Shown piece by piece: positions 1-10,234 of a stretch of 64,000 bases of DNA. A program made the position numbers and the translations under genes. Numbering within the stretch: position 1 is the first letter of the stretch; the number at the start of each line of letters is the position of its first letter. Source of the stretch: Nepenthes gracilis (lineage: Eukaryota > Streptophyta > Magnoliopsida > Caryophyllales > Nepenthaceae); assembly GCA_033239525.1 (NCBI GenBank), contig BSYO01000036.1, forward strand, positions 2,998,126 to 3,062,125. The letters run 5' to 3'. The notes beneath the pieces were generated by a model. It was not told where the DNA came from, did no database searches, and saw only the letters and a list, made by a program, of their open reading frames with translations.

Positions 1-159
1 TTGCAAGTATTGCTTGATTGAAAACTGCAGAAAGTTTCATGCAACGTTCGATTAAGGATTGCTCTTGTGAAAATCTGCTAGAATAACTATTGTTGCTCGA
101 ACAACAAATAGATTTTTTGTATAAACTGAGTAAAGTTTAGGAGTTTTGCACAAAGTTTC

Positions 160-600
160 TCATCAGCATCTTTTCAGAGTTGAGAGAAAAGAGAAAAGGT
201 GAGAGGGAGAGAGGAGAAAGGTATAAGAAAAGGGGAATGAGTTATTCTCATATCCGGATAACTGTCTTTGCTCGAATTTCTTGCATTTTATAGTATGTTG
301 TACTAAATCATGTGTAAGATGTTTCTGCTGATGTAGATTTCTCATTTTCACTCTCATTAGGTTTAGATTTCCAGTTTTGGCTTGTGTAAAATTGTATTGA
401 GAAGAGTTGTATGTTCTTATGTTGAGAGCTTGAGTGCATTTGTGCAACAACCTACGATTTATAGTGGAGCTTTGCTCATATGCAATAATCTAGTAGTTTT
501 TTTCCTAGTTTAGAGGGATTCTCCACGTAAAAAGCTCAGTAACCCTTGCATATGGTTGAGTTTGTATTTACTGCATGTTGTGATTGTATTGCTCTGCTAT
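160..600 (+). repeat. Possible Copia-type LTR fragment
   Basis: This stretch has no credible coding frame. It contains the phrase GATTCTCCACGTAAA (about 519-533) followed by a CT-rich tail, which resembles the R/U5 part of plant Copia LTRs. No boundaries, target duplication or primer-binding site could be fixed. It lies downstream of two sugar-transporter exons on the minus strand, so it could equally be intron sequence. Confidence 0.28.
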
Positions 601-854
601 TATTTATCTCTTCACAGATTCAAGCAAATAGGAAACAGCATTTTTCCTCCCCAAACGCATGCAATGCCCTTTTAGACTTGAAGCATTGATTTAACATTGA
701 CTACTATCAAAACTTATTTCCAGACACAGGGTTCAAAGAATCAAACTTTTACATCATGTCAAAGAACTGAATACCCTAGCCATAGAAGTTTAAACCATTG
801 AGTAAATATCCAAAAATAATTTCATACTCTACACAGGTATAAATATTGCCTCAC

Positions 855-1077
855 CCGAAGAATAGCGTAAGCAATCGTTCCGATTTTGCCTGAAGAAAGT
901 CCTGCAATTTCCATATTCAAGTGTCCATTTCAAGACACCCAAGCCATAGAAATAGATTTCCATTAAAAAAAAAAAACAAAACATGACCGCACCTGCTTCT
1001 TGGAAGGTTTCATTTAAGTAGAAACCAATCCCATTTATTCCTCCAAATTGTTGAAGCACCATCAATCCAACTCCAAT
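855..1077 (-). pseudogene. ERD6-like sugar transporter, two middle exons
   Basis: Two minus-strand exons belong to a plasma-membrane or tonoplast monosaccharide/H+ symporter of the ERD6-like MFS family. Exon 993-1077 follows acceptor TGTAG and encodes the transmembrane-7 motif [12 protein letters not shown]. It ends with donor CAG|GTGCGG, leaving one base. Exon 855-901 follows TTGCAG, restores the frame with that base and encodes [16 protein letters not shown], ending at GTGAGG. These steps are consecutive in ERD6-like proteins, so splicing is intact here. The next expected exon (PITxxG...MDKxGRRP) is not visible in 1-850; it may be lost or lie beyond the window edge. In the protein this part precedes the exons at 3435-3713, yet on the minus strand it lies after them. 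It therefore comes from a second tandem copy or a rearranged gene. Confidence 0.8.
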
Positions 1078-1084
1078 CTACACA

Positions 1085-1402
1085 TAGTTCCCAAATTAAA
1101 AGGGCTTAATACAATAGATGAAAATATCAGTATCAGTCATAATCATATAATATTAAAAATATTGGACGATATGTATTACTATATCGAAAGAAAAAAATTC
1201 TAAAAATCATAAACTGATATGGTCGTATCAACCGATATATTGACTAAACGTCGGGTCTATCAGCCTATATTTTAAATATCGGTCGATGTATCATGTTATA
1301 TTACTAATTCGACAATATATCGCAATATTTTCGCATTATTAGGAAATATCAGTATTGAGGACCCGATATCAATATATATTGACTGATATTCACATCAATT
1401 AC
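1085..1402. other. Intergenic/intronic, ATATC-rich
   Basis: There is no gene here. The stretch is crowded with variants of ATATC, GATAT and CGATATA on both strands, giving many short imperfect inverted repeats. This looks like a decayed foldback sequence, but no clear terminal repeats could be set. Confidence 0.3.
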
Positions 1403-2480
1403 TATTGCGTTTCGAAACTCGGGGTCTCGTGCAACACAAGTGTTTGGGATTGAGAGTTGTAGAGAGAGAAGGATTAAGACCGGATTTTACGTGGAAAGCC
1501 TCCCCTTAAATGAGGAGGAAAAAACCACGAGGCTCTGAGCCTTTAAAAATGCTTCACTATTGGGTGGAAGTCTTTACAAAGTACAAGCTTCTTGTGGATT
1601 CTTTCCTTGTCTATTGTTTTATATTTCTCTCCTTAGGAAATTCTCTCGTTTGGAAGCTTTGTCACTCTTTTTGTTCCTTCTTGTTAGGAAAAGAGGGAGA
1701 AAAAGCCGAGAGAGAGTTGGAATCTTTTTTCTTTCTGACTGGGATGAGTTGGAAAAAGAAGACCCCCTGAGAAAGGGATTTTGTTGGGTATTTATAGGAA
1801 AAATTGTGCCGTTGGGGAGTAGACACGTGGCAGCCGGCGGATGGCCGAGAGACTGTCCACTGTCTCATTGGGCACATCCCACGCGGATGGCGTGTGCAGG
1901 ACAGCATGCCACCGGCGCTGCTAGTAGGGCCTGAGCATGTCAGGCATGCAGAGTCTAGGAGTCAGTCTTGATTTGACTAGGCATACTCTGTGAAGGTGAT
2001 ATCTTACAGTGGTTGCAGGTTCCTTGGACATCGGGGAAGTTGCTTAGTTGACGCTCTCAGCCGTATTGAAGTAGTTCTCGTCTTTGTGTGGCGCGCCTTG
2101 TCTCTTTATGAGTTCGCGGATTCGTTGGAGAAGGCAGCTCTTGGATATTATCCGTCTTTCTGAGGGTCTTTGGTCCTTTGTGGAGGGTCCTCGGGTCTTT
2201 TCATGACTTGTCGGACTAATCTGAAGCTTGAGGGAACTTCTGAGATTCTCGGGCTTCTTCTTCTGGTCCTCGTACTAGGATGTCGTCTGCTATTTGCGGT
2301 GTCCTCGAGCTCCTGGGGCCTCTCGGACCCTTTTCGTTGCTGTGACCTTTGGAATTCCAGCCTGCATTTCGGGCCTCTTGGTCCGTCCAGTCCACTTGGT
2401 TTGTGGACACTTTTCTGAGCCTTTTATTTGGACCTTTTCTTTGGATCGTGTTTTATGGGCCCTTATATTGGGACCCAACA
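1403..2480 (-). mobile_element. LTR of a truncated Tat-lineage Gypsy element
   Basis: Read on the minus strand this starts TGTTGGGTCCC at 2480, as do the LTRs of the complete element at 9341-19583. It carries matching landmarks: a TATA region (TATAAATACCC, about 1789-1799), an R/U5 block with GTGGTTTTTTCCTCC and CCACGTAAAA (about 1490-1530), and an end near 1403 resembling CGCAATA. At about 1.08 kb it is longer than the 0.79 kb LTRs of the other element, and it is diverged, so it is a relative rather than a copy. It is the 3' LTR, because internal sequence continues to its right. Confidence 0.72.
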
Positions 2481-3100
2481 TAGCCCCCCATGCCAAAGGG
2501 TTCGAGGTCCTCGACCGTTTGGCATGAAGTCGCTGCTCCTCCCGGGAGGTTGATTTCTCCTTGCTCTGGCTTGTCCGTGCGCTTGTCGTAATTTAAAAGC
2601 GACGTTCCTGGGCAAACAAGAGTACGACTGTCCGCGTTCTGGCTCAGGCCTTTTGCGGTGGTAGTTCGAGTGCACGTATGTCCTTGGAATGAGAGTGGCG
2701 CTAGGCTTGGCGGAGGATTATCTGAGGGCTTCCGCTGAGTCCGAGACCTTTCCAACGCCGCCGTTTGGGATTCTACAGGGCATTAAATGCTGAAGTGACG
2801 CGCTGACACGCGTCTTGGGAAGGCAAGGCCATCATTTTCCTGGGACGAACAGTAGAGCGACGCGTGGCGAGGGTAATGAGTGCGCCTTTTTTTCGAACTT
2901 CAGGAGTATTTAAAGGCCTTCTCGTCCCGACTTTCCGTTTCTGCGCCTGCTTTCTATTTTCTTCCCTAAGTGTTGAGATCTTTGCTCCTCTTTCGCTGAG
3001 ATTTTCTTCTGCTTTTTTGCCTTTGCTTTCCGACATCGATGGCACCCGGAGTGAGGGATATTGCCTCTACGATGACGCTTGATAGGCTAAAGGAGATTCC
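2481..3100 (-). mobile_element. Internal remnant of truncated Tat relative
   Basis: Immediately inside the LTR is the polypurine tract (CCATGCCAAAGGG region, about 2486-2505 on +), matching the complete element just before its 3' LTR. Blocks such as GCATTAAATGC and GCGACGCGTGGC (about 2780-2875) match 18490-18600 of the complete element in inverse orientation. Homology ends near 3100 inside the antisense ORF, so gag, pol and the 5' LTR are gone. Confidence 0.7.
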
Positions 3101-3119
3101 CTTACATGATGGTTTAGTC
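3039..3119 (+). pseudogene. Truncated start of Tat antisense ORF
   Basis: The frame from ATG 3039 reads MAPGVRDIASTMTLDRLKEI before homology stops and a TAG follows. It matches the first 20 residues of the antisense ORF beginning at 18344 in the complete Tat element (MAPGIADIASSLSPERLDEL). Conservation of the start between two diverged elements supports this ATG as the real antisense-gene start. Only about 20 codons remain. Confidence 0.72.
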
Positions 3120-3434
3120 TAGTGTTCTCTCCCAAAAAGAATTTGCTTGCTAATATTATTACAACACAAATAGAAAAGCTTCATTCTAATAACACTCTTT
3201 CATAAGCTCCTACCTCACTGGGTACATATATGCATGACAGATGTTGAAGAAAGCTTCATATTTCGATACCTGATTTCGTATCGGCTAAGTGTTGGTATCC
3301 AACACGCGTCCAGAAAAAGAAGCATCAATGCTTCTGAGAACATAAATATAAGACTATATATTTAACCATTCTCATATCCTATATAATATGGGATCCTCAT
3401 ATATCAGGCTGCCCGTAAGGTTTTAGGGTCTCAC
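3120..3434. other. No gene seen; possible transporter intron
   Basis: Mixed-composition sequence between the truncated Tat relative and a transporter exon. The terminal transporter exon (ending ETKGxTLEEIQ in the family) was looked for on the minus strand and not found. Confidence 0.4.
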
Positions 3435-3713
3435 CTGCCATACTCCAATTCATAAGGAAGTTGAAGGTGAAAGACACAAGCCAAGCTCCGGACCAGTTCA
3501 CAAGCACTACCAAGCTCCCAGCAGCACCCTTCACATTAATTGGGAAAATCTGGTAGGAAGGAAATATACAAATGAAGATGAAAGTGAAATCATGGGACTC
3601 ATAAATTACTTCTCTTAAGCTTGAATATGAGAATTATTGATTCTAAGTGTTACCTCAGACATTATGACCCAAGGAACTGCTCCCATTCCTATTGAGAAAG
3701 CCGATATGTAGAT
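3435..3713 (-). pseudogene. ERD6-like sugar transporter, two late exons
   Basis: Exon 3654-3713 (60 nt, phase 0) follows acceptor ATATCAG and encodes IYISAFSIGMGAVPWVIMSE, the transmembrane-10 region of ERD6-like transporters. It ends GAG|GTAAC. Exon 3435-3549 (115 nt) follows CTACCAG and encodes [19 protein letters not shown] and on to [10 protein letters not shown], with donor GCAG|GTGAGA leaving one base. Both frames are open and both splice pairs canonical. The upstream partner exons on this strand should encode transmembrane segments 3-9. Instead a truncated Copia element ends only about 40 bp before the 3713 acceptor, so this copy lacks its middle. Confidence 0.85.
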
Positions 3714-3754
3714 CTGATATTGAAGCCAAAGTCAGAATCAATTATATGTAATCA

Positions 3755-6700
3755 CTATTTATATCGTTCAATACTCCCATCACTATTTAATTTTAATTTG
3801 AATACGTAGCGACAACGGATGGCTTTCTTCCCTGGAGGTAAGTCAGTGATAATCCATGTCTTATTGGATTCTAAAGCTTGGAGTTCATCGTCAATGGCTG
3901 CCCGCCAGTTGGGATCACCAACAACTTGAGTGTAAGTGTGTGGTTCAGTTTGGGATGAGAGGGAAGATGTAAAGGAAGTGTAAGCATGGGATAATTTGTG
4001 ATACGAGATGGAATTTGCAAGGGGGTAAGGTTTGCCTGGAGAGACGTGTACTGTAGGTCGGGTAGGTGTAGCTTGCGATGCATGGTGACAATGAAAATCT
4101 TTCAAATATTGAGGGGCTTGCCTAACTCGGATGGTTCTGCGGACAGGGATTTGATCTCTGTCAGGGGATTGAATATTTGGAAGAGAAGTGCTAGGTTGTT
4201 GAGTATCATCTAAAAATTCTTGACTTCGTGTCGGTGGGTCAGGGCTAAGGAGCAAATTGGAGCTTTCTTCATCATGATGAGTGGTGATAGTGGGAGTATT
4301 ATCGGGTGCCGGATTGGTGACCGGATACAGATCTAAGTTATGTATGGGAGGTGACTGCTGAGTAAGAGGAGGATCAACACTGGTTACTGCGGGAGATATT
4401 GTGGTATCGGGAGCAATTTCATTTTTCTGGTAAGGGAAAATGTTCTCATGAAAGATAACATCCCTGGAGTGAAATATAACGTGGTTATGTAAATCAAATA
4501 ATTTATATTCTTTAATTCCAAAAGGATATCCTAGAAATATGCAGGCTCTACTTTTGGAGTCAAACTTCTTTCGTCCATGGGAGAGGGTGGAAGCAAAACA
4601 TAAACAACCAAATACACGAAGGTTGTCATAATTTGGTTTGACTCCAAATAAGATTTCATATGGAGTTTTGTTGTCTAGTAAGGGAGTGGGAATTCTGTTT
4701 ATAATATAGGCAGCTGTAAGAATGCAATCACTCCAGAATTTTAAGGGGAGACCCGATTGAAATCTAATAGCTCTAGCGACGTTTAATAAATGTTGGTGTT
4801 TGCGTTCAACAACACCATTTTGCTGTGGTGTTTTCACACAACTTCGTTGGTGGATAACACCTCTTTTACTGTAAAAATCTCCCAGAGAAAATTCAGATCC
4901 ATTATCACTTTGAATGACTTTAATCTTAGCGTTAAATTGTGCGGCAACTAGATTGTAAAAGGCTTCCAAGCACAATTTTGTATCTGATTTTTGTTTCAGA
5001 AGATAAATCCAGGTACTTCGAGAAAAATCATCCACAATGGTCAGGAAATATTTATACCCATCATAAGAAATTTCAGAACAAGGTCCCCATAAGTCACAAT
5101 GCACCACGTCGAATAAGGTGTGTGACTTATGGCTTCTGGGAGAAAAGGGAAGGCGATGTTGTTTAGCCATATAACAAATAGAACAAGGATTATCATTGAT
5201 TGAATGCGTTGCTCCTTTTACAATAGGATCGCTTATTAATTTTAGTCTAGAATATGAAATGTGGCCTAATCGATAATGCCATAAGTGTACTGGTGATGAA
5301 ACAAGGTTGACAAAATTAGCAAAAGGCCTTGCAGTGTGACTGGAGTACTTGATCATAAGAGCAGTCAAGGTATTTGGGTGGACTTCGTTATTCGTCAAAT
5401 AATATAAACCATTTTTCTCTTCACCCATCCCAATCGTTGTCCAGGAGACAAGGTCCTGAATGAGGCAGATGTCAGAGAAGAAAAATAAGCTGCAGTTGAG
5501 AACATCAGCAAGTTGCTTCACAGAAACCAGATTAAAAGCAAATGAAGGGACACACAATACATTTTGCAATATGATCCTGTTGGTTAATTTAACAGTTCCA
5601 ATATGGGTAGCAGGGGCTCTACTTCCATCAGTAAGTTTAACAGAGCAGGAGATTGCAATCTCCTTTCGAAGGTATAAAGAGGGGTCCCAGATCATGTGAT
5701 CAGTGGCCCCTGTATCAAGAATCCAAGTCTGCTTCTTATTGTAAGGGAAAGAAACAGAGCAGATATTATTACCATTCATACTGGTCTCCTTGGGTTGCCC
5801 TCGAAGTGGATCAAAGAGAGCAGAATTCTGTTTACCTGCTGGAAGAGAAGGCACTGCAACTGAGTCTTTAGATTGAAGCAAACTCATGAGTTGCTGGAAT
5901 TGCCCTTTAGTCAGTGCAACTTTATCATCCTTATTTGCTTCATGAATTGTCATGGTGGTGAAACTCGAGTGATCAGCCAAAAGGGCTGTGGTCCCAGATT
6001 TACTAAATAATTTGTGGTTGGGAGGAAACCCGTGAAGTTGATAACATTTTTCTACAACATGGCCAGGTTTATGGCAATGTGCACATGTGGGAATCTCAGC
6101 ATTCCCAATCTTGAAACATTGCTGTACCGTGTGTCCAGGGACACGACAATGAACACAAAAGGGTCTATCCTTTTTGGGCATTTGGTTATTTCTCACAATG
6201 CTGTTATGGTTATTAGTGGTTCGTTTCACAGCCAAAGCAACCGTTTCTGAAGGATGTACAACGGACAACATGTGATGTTGCCGTTCTTGCTGTTGGACGA
6301 TGGAGAAGACCTTGTTGACGGACAGAAGGGGGTCCATCAACATAATCTGATCCCACACGTTAATGTATGAGTTATTAAGATCTATCAAAAACTGGATCAC
6401 GCAATCCCTCTGGTAGCGCTCGATGAGCACTTTGAGTTTGCCACAATCACAATCAGGGATAGGGTCGTATATGAGAAGTTCATCCCAGATTGTTTTTAGT
6501 TTACCATAATAAATACTTACCTGATCTTGCTCTTGCAAGAGGGCTGCTAGAAGTTTCTTAAGCTGGAAAATGCGTGATCCGTTTTGTTGGGTGAACCAGT
6601 CTCGAAGTTCCTTCCAGATTTCGGAAGCATCATCAACAAAAACAACACTTGATTTAATGGACGGACTGATGGAGTTTTGAATCTAGGAAACCACAATGTC

Positions 6701-7006
6701 ATTACATCGTCCCCAAGCTTCAAAGAGAGAGTCGGTAGAGTCGGTAGAGTCGACGGGTTTAGGAATAGTGCTGTCAATGAACTGAAGTTTGTTTTTAGCC
6801 TTCAAGGCTCGACGCATGGTTCGTGACCAAGTAGAATAGTTGTCGACGGTGAGTAAATTGGCGACCAAAGTAACGGCCGGACTGTCGCCGGCTTCCAACC
6901 GAAAGGGATTGGTCGGATCTGAAAGATTTTGGAATCGTAGGGTTTGTGAGTGGTCGGGATCTGGGCTGGCATGGGTAGATGTGTGTTCGGTGAGGTGGGA
7001 AGCCAT
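3755..7006 (-). pseudogene. Copia gag-pol polyprotein, broken
   Basis: A single frame runs from ATG 7006, right behind the primer-binding site. One nonsense codon (TAG, 6683-6685) replaces an expected Trp. Domain order is: gag (UBN2-like); two CCHC zinc knuckles (CVHCRVPGHTVQQC, CAHCHKPGHVVEKC); aspartic protease with DTG (WILDTGATDHM); integrase zinc module (HYRLGH ... CSICYMAKQ); the integrase core with its two Asp (VVHCDLWGP, VIQSDNGSEF) and Glu (QNGVVERKH); then the RT start (WRAAIDDELQALESNKTW). The frame ends where the element is truncated, so no reverse transcriptase active site is present. Otherwise more than 1,080 codons stay open, which suggests recent insertion. Confidence 0.92.
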
Positions 7007-7010
7007 GGCT

Positions 7011-7021
7011 CTCTGATACCA
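7011..7021 (-). other. Copia primer-binding site
   Basis: Minus strand TGGTATCAGAG, abutting the LTR end; complementary to the 3' end of initiator methionine tRNA as in most plant Copia elements. Confidence 0.85.
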
Positions 7022-7349
7022 TGTAAGAAATCACACGAAATGAAAATGGAGAAAATGAAATGGAGAGGATGAAGATGAAGACGACGAAGGGAAAAGTCTG
7101 GAAGCACTCAAGTGCTGTTCTTGGGAAGTGGCATACTGCAGAGCCACAGAACAAGCTTTTATTATTTCTCAGTTTTGTGTACATACAGCCAAAGAAGCAC
7201 ACGGCTTTATAAAGAAAACAAAACGAAGAATAATAAGAGAAGGAAATAAACTCTAACCTAAAATAAGAAATTCCTAACCTAAAATAATTATACAACGGTA
7301 ACAATAATATATCCTAAAATACAATATACAAATTACGTATTTTCTAATA
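7022..7349 (-). repeat. Copia 5' LTR
   Basis: The 328 bp repeat begins TATTAGAAAATACG (from TGTTAG with one change) and ends TTCTTACA directly before the primer-binding site. It contains a TATAAAG-like box (about 7205-7212, minus strand). No second LTR copy exists in the window because the element is truncated. Confidence 0.75.
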
Positions 7350-8836
7350 CTCTCCACTTGAAACTATTTTTCCTAATTAATTTTATTTTCTTGAAATTTA
7401 CATATATCCAAACAAACCATTAGTGCCTGTATGATTCTAGAGAAACTTCAAGGAAAGAAAACAAAAAGAAAATGAGAGGATTTCCTTATATTTGATTTAC
7501 AAGAAAAACAATTTGATGAAAATGTAAGAAAAAAGTATAACATTAAGGACTTGTAACATTTTTTCTCTTTATTTTTCCTTGACACCAAACAATGAAAATA
7601 CGTTTATTAGAAACTTATTTTCTTTTACATATTTTTCGTCATCTTCCAAGCAAAGAAAATAAAATATTTTGTATCTTTTCAATGTATTTTTCTTATTTAT
7701 TTCTTTCATTTGTTTCTTCCCGTAAAACAAATAGGTACATAATAATTTATCAAAGTTGTTTCAGATTAATCAAGGTCTACATCTCACTAATGAGATGTAG
7801 TGGGCACACCTAACTATATAAATTATTGAATATAAATCCAACAATTTAACTACATTACTTAAAAAAATGAATCTAAAATAGTTTTTTATTTTTTTTTAAA
7901 AAAGGAGAAAAATCTAAATTAGATTTATATCTGACGATCTTAAAATAAGTCTAATAGGTTTCAACTCTGAGGGTTGCAGTCCCATAACTCCCCCTTTTAA
8001 GTTCAAATATATCCACACAATTTAGAATTAGAAGTCATAATTTTTTTTATTTTAAAATATATTTATTATAGACATTTTCTTTTCTATGTAATTTTTTTTA
8101 GCATTCAAATAAATAAAATATTTTTCTTATTTTTTATTTCATTTTTTTTCCTTTTTTTTTTTTAATTTTTTCTAATACCAAACATATAATTTATTAAAGT
8201 CATTTTGAATTAGATCTACCCTTTTAAGTCCAAAGACATTCACATAGTTTAGAATATGAAACCATTATTCACTATTCACCTAATAATTTAAGGTTTAAGT
8301 AGTTGGATATGGCTTTTGCTATGAGCCTTTCAAAAATGGAGACTTCTTTGTACTATAAAACAGGGGTTTTCATTTTTTAAAGATATAAAAGTTATTTTTT
8401 TAAAAATTTAAATTATTTATTTTTAAATAAATAATTATAATTTAATAATTAATTTTAACTAATTTTTAATTTTTTTAAAAGTAGTTAAATTATAACCATT
8501 TATTTAAAAATAAATATCTAATTTTTTTTTAAAAAAAAAAGCATCTATTTTTTTAAAAGATAAAATTTATATTGATCCATATTTACTTTTATAATATAAA
8601 ATACTGATATTAAAATATATATTTTTTGATAACTATCATACACTATTTTTAAATTTAAATGAGGGAAAACCTCGAATTTGGGAATACCATAACAGAACCC
8701 TTGGATTTTAGTAAAATGCAAGGGAAATGGAACCTTCAAGCCAGAAAACGATCAAACCCTAATTCATTTCATCCATAATTTTTTTTCTTTCCTTTCCAAA
8801 TTTCAGGATACAATCCAACAAATGAAATTCGCATAC
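7350..8836. other. A+T-rich intron sequence, no gene seen
   Basis: Long A and T runs and no coherent frame. Its position after transporter exon 3 makes it intron or lost-intron DNA. The missing middle transporter exons were looked for here and not found. Confidence 0.6.
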
Positions 8837-8926
8837 CCATTTTCGGCCAACAAAATCGGTGATTCTTCCGCTTGTAATAGCACCAAACATGGCGCCAATC
8901 GTCAGTATCGAGCCAAACACAGAGTA
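8837..8926 (-). CDS. ERD6-like sugar transporter exon 3
   Basis: The 90 nt exon follows acceptor TTGCAG and ends at donor TGG|GTATGC, phase 0 at both ends. It encodes [20 protein letters not shown], then [10 protein letters not shown]. This is transmembrane 2 plus the G-[RK]-x-x-D-x-x-GR-[RK] loop of the sugar-porter family. The last residue is Trp where relatives have Gly (GRKG). It continues directly from exon 2 as in the family. Confidence 0.88.
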
Positions 8927-9022
8927 CTGCAATGGCGCATTTTCATGGATATTGAGTTAACGAAGTTACATTATCAAATATTTCTGGGAATCAAAATGTA
9001 AAGATGAAACATTAAAATTTAC

Positions 9023-9085
9023 CTCTTCGAGAGAGAGATTAAGATCCTTCCGGATTGCCGATTGAGTGGGTGCTGAGTATCCCAC
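9023..9085 (-). CDS. ERD6-like sugar transporter exon 2
   Basis: The 63 nt exon follows acceptor TGCAG and ends with donor GAG|GTAAAT, phase 0. It encodes VGYSAPTQSAIRKDLNLSLE plus one Glu, the external loop after transmembrane 1 (GY[ST][SA]PTQxAI) of ERD6-like carriers. It joins in frame to exon 1 (...EFGSC). The Tat element starts about 255 bp upstream of its acceptor in transcript sense. Confidence 0.9.
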
Positions 9086-9335
9086 CTGCAATAAGGAATT
9101 TCAACTTAACTACGCAGATCTCCTGCATTTTCCCCCTTTTCTTCTGTTTGCGTTTTTTTTTTTTCCCCTGATTTTTTGGGTGTTGTTAAGCGAAAATAAG
9201 AAAACCCAAATCACAGAGAAGTTAAAACTAAGTAAATCAATGAAAAATTTAGTAATTTTATAAGAATATTATATTTGGTTGAATGATAGAAAAAACTAAA
9301 AATGTAAAAAATTATAAAACATTATGAAAATGTAT

Positions 9336-9340
9336 ATTTA
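9336..9340. repeat. Target site duplication, left (ATTTA)
   Basis: ATTTA directly before the 5' LTR is repeated directly after the 3' LTR, the 5 bp duplication expected for LTR retrotransposon integration. Confidence 0.9.
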
Positions 9341-10136
9341 TGTTGGGTCCCATTATCCGGGGACCGTAAAAGTAACACGGGAATTGGACGAGCGTTTTTA
9401 CCCGAGAGGTCCAAGTTGCCATTCAGACTCACGTGGGCATGCAAAATGACCGAGAACTCTCTATGACCGTCCGACAACCCGCGTGGGCTAATAATACGCG
9501 GACTCATTCAGACTCCAAATCGAATCAGGAAAGGACGAGGACTTTCTCTAGTATCGGGAATGCCACTCAACAACTTCACGATTCTGAGAGTGCGTAAATC
9601 CCCCGCCACGCCACCGCCGAGTATCAGCAATCCCAGCAGCGTGCCCCTGTCACCTCAAAATCGACATTCCTCGCGCGCAAAGATGGCCATTATCGGCGCG
9701 TCGGCTACCACCAAACACGGCGTGCGTGCCCGACAGCGTGGACTGTGTCGGGCGAGAGTTGGTAGCCGCCCTCCCGGTAGGCCTTAGTAGCCTCATGGGC
9801 ATTCCCAACGGCTACGTTTTGCCCCTATAAATACTCACTTAAGGCATTCAAAGGAGGGATCTTGGCTGGCGAGTAAAAAAGCTCAAGAAGAGATAAAGAG
9901 TGTACCCAAAACCTTGTAACTTGTAAGAAGCAACGATCAACTAGTGAAAATCTTTCTCAGGCTCTCAGTCTCGTGGTTTTCCCTTCGATTCAAAGGGGGG
10001 TTTCCACGTAAAAACTTGGGTGTCCATTCCTCTCTCACTCGCCCGCACCTCACTCACTTTTATGTTGTTATTGGTTAACTAACTTGACGTCAAAGACGCG
10101 TCAAGATTGTGACGGCGGTCGGACCCAAACGCAACA
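9341..10136 (+). repeat. Tat 5' LTR
   Basis: 796 bp, TG...CA ends. It contains a TATA box (CTATAAATAC, about 9825-9834). Most of it is nearly identical to the 3' LTR, but 9556-9762 and a short patch near 10078-10115 differ heavily from the partner, including indels. Confidence 0.95.
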
Positions 10137-10137
10137 T

Positions 10138-10153
10138 TGGCGCCGTCTGTGGG
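10138..10153 (+). other. Tat primer-binding site
   Basis: TGGCGCCGTCTGTGGG starts one base after the LTR. TGGCGCCGT-type sites are common in Tat-lineage elements; I did not fix the matching tRNA. Confidence 0.75.
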
Positions 10154-10234
10154 AAGAGGACAAAAAGCCAACTTCTCACTTTCCTAGACCACGTCTAACC
10201 ACACATCGCAACTTTTACTTCTAAGCATCATAAT

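Larger units (their letters stand above)
3755..7349 (-). mobile_element. Ty1/Copia element, 3'-truncated
   Basis: Minus-strand Copia retrotransposon with a 5' LTR (7022-7349), an initiator-Met-type primer-binding site, gag, protease, integrase and only the first residues of reverse transcriptase. The element stops in RT at ...GSIERYK; the continuation KARLVAKGY of the family, the rest of RT, RNase H and the 3' LTR are absent. The break lies about 40-50 bp from a transporter splice acceptor. It sits between transporter exon 3 and a late exon, in the same orientation as the gene. Confidence 0.92.

Noticed and set aside
1510..2530. Several short open frames on both strands
   Set aside because: They lie in the LTR of the truncated Tat relative and have no family resemblance.
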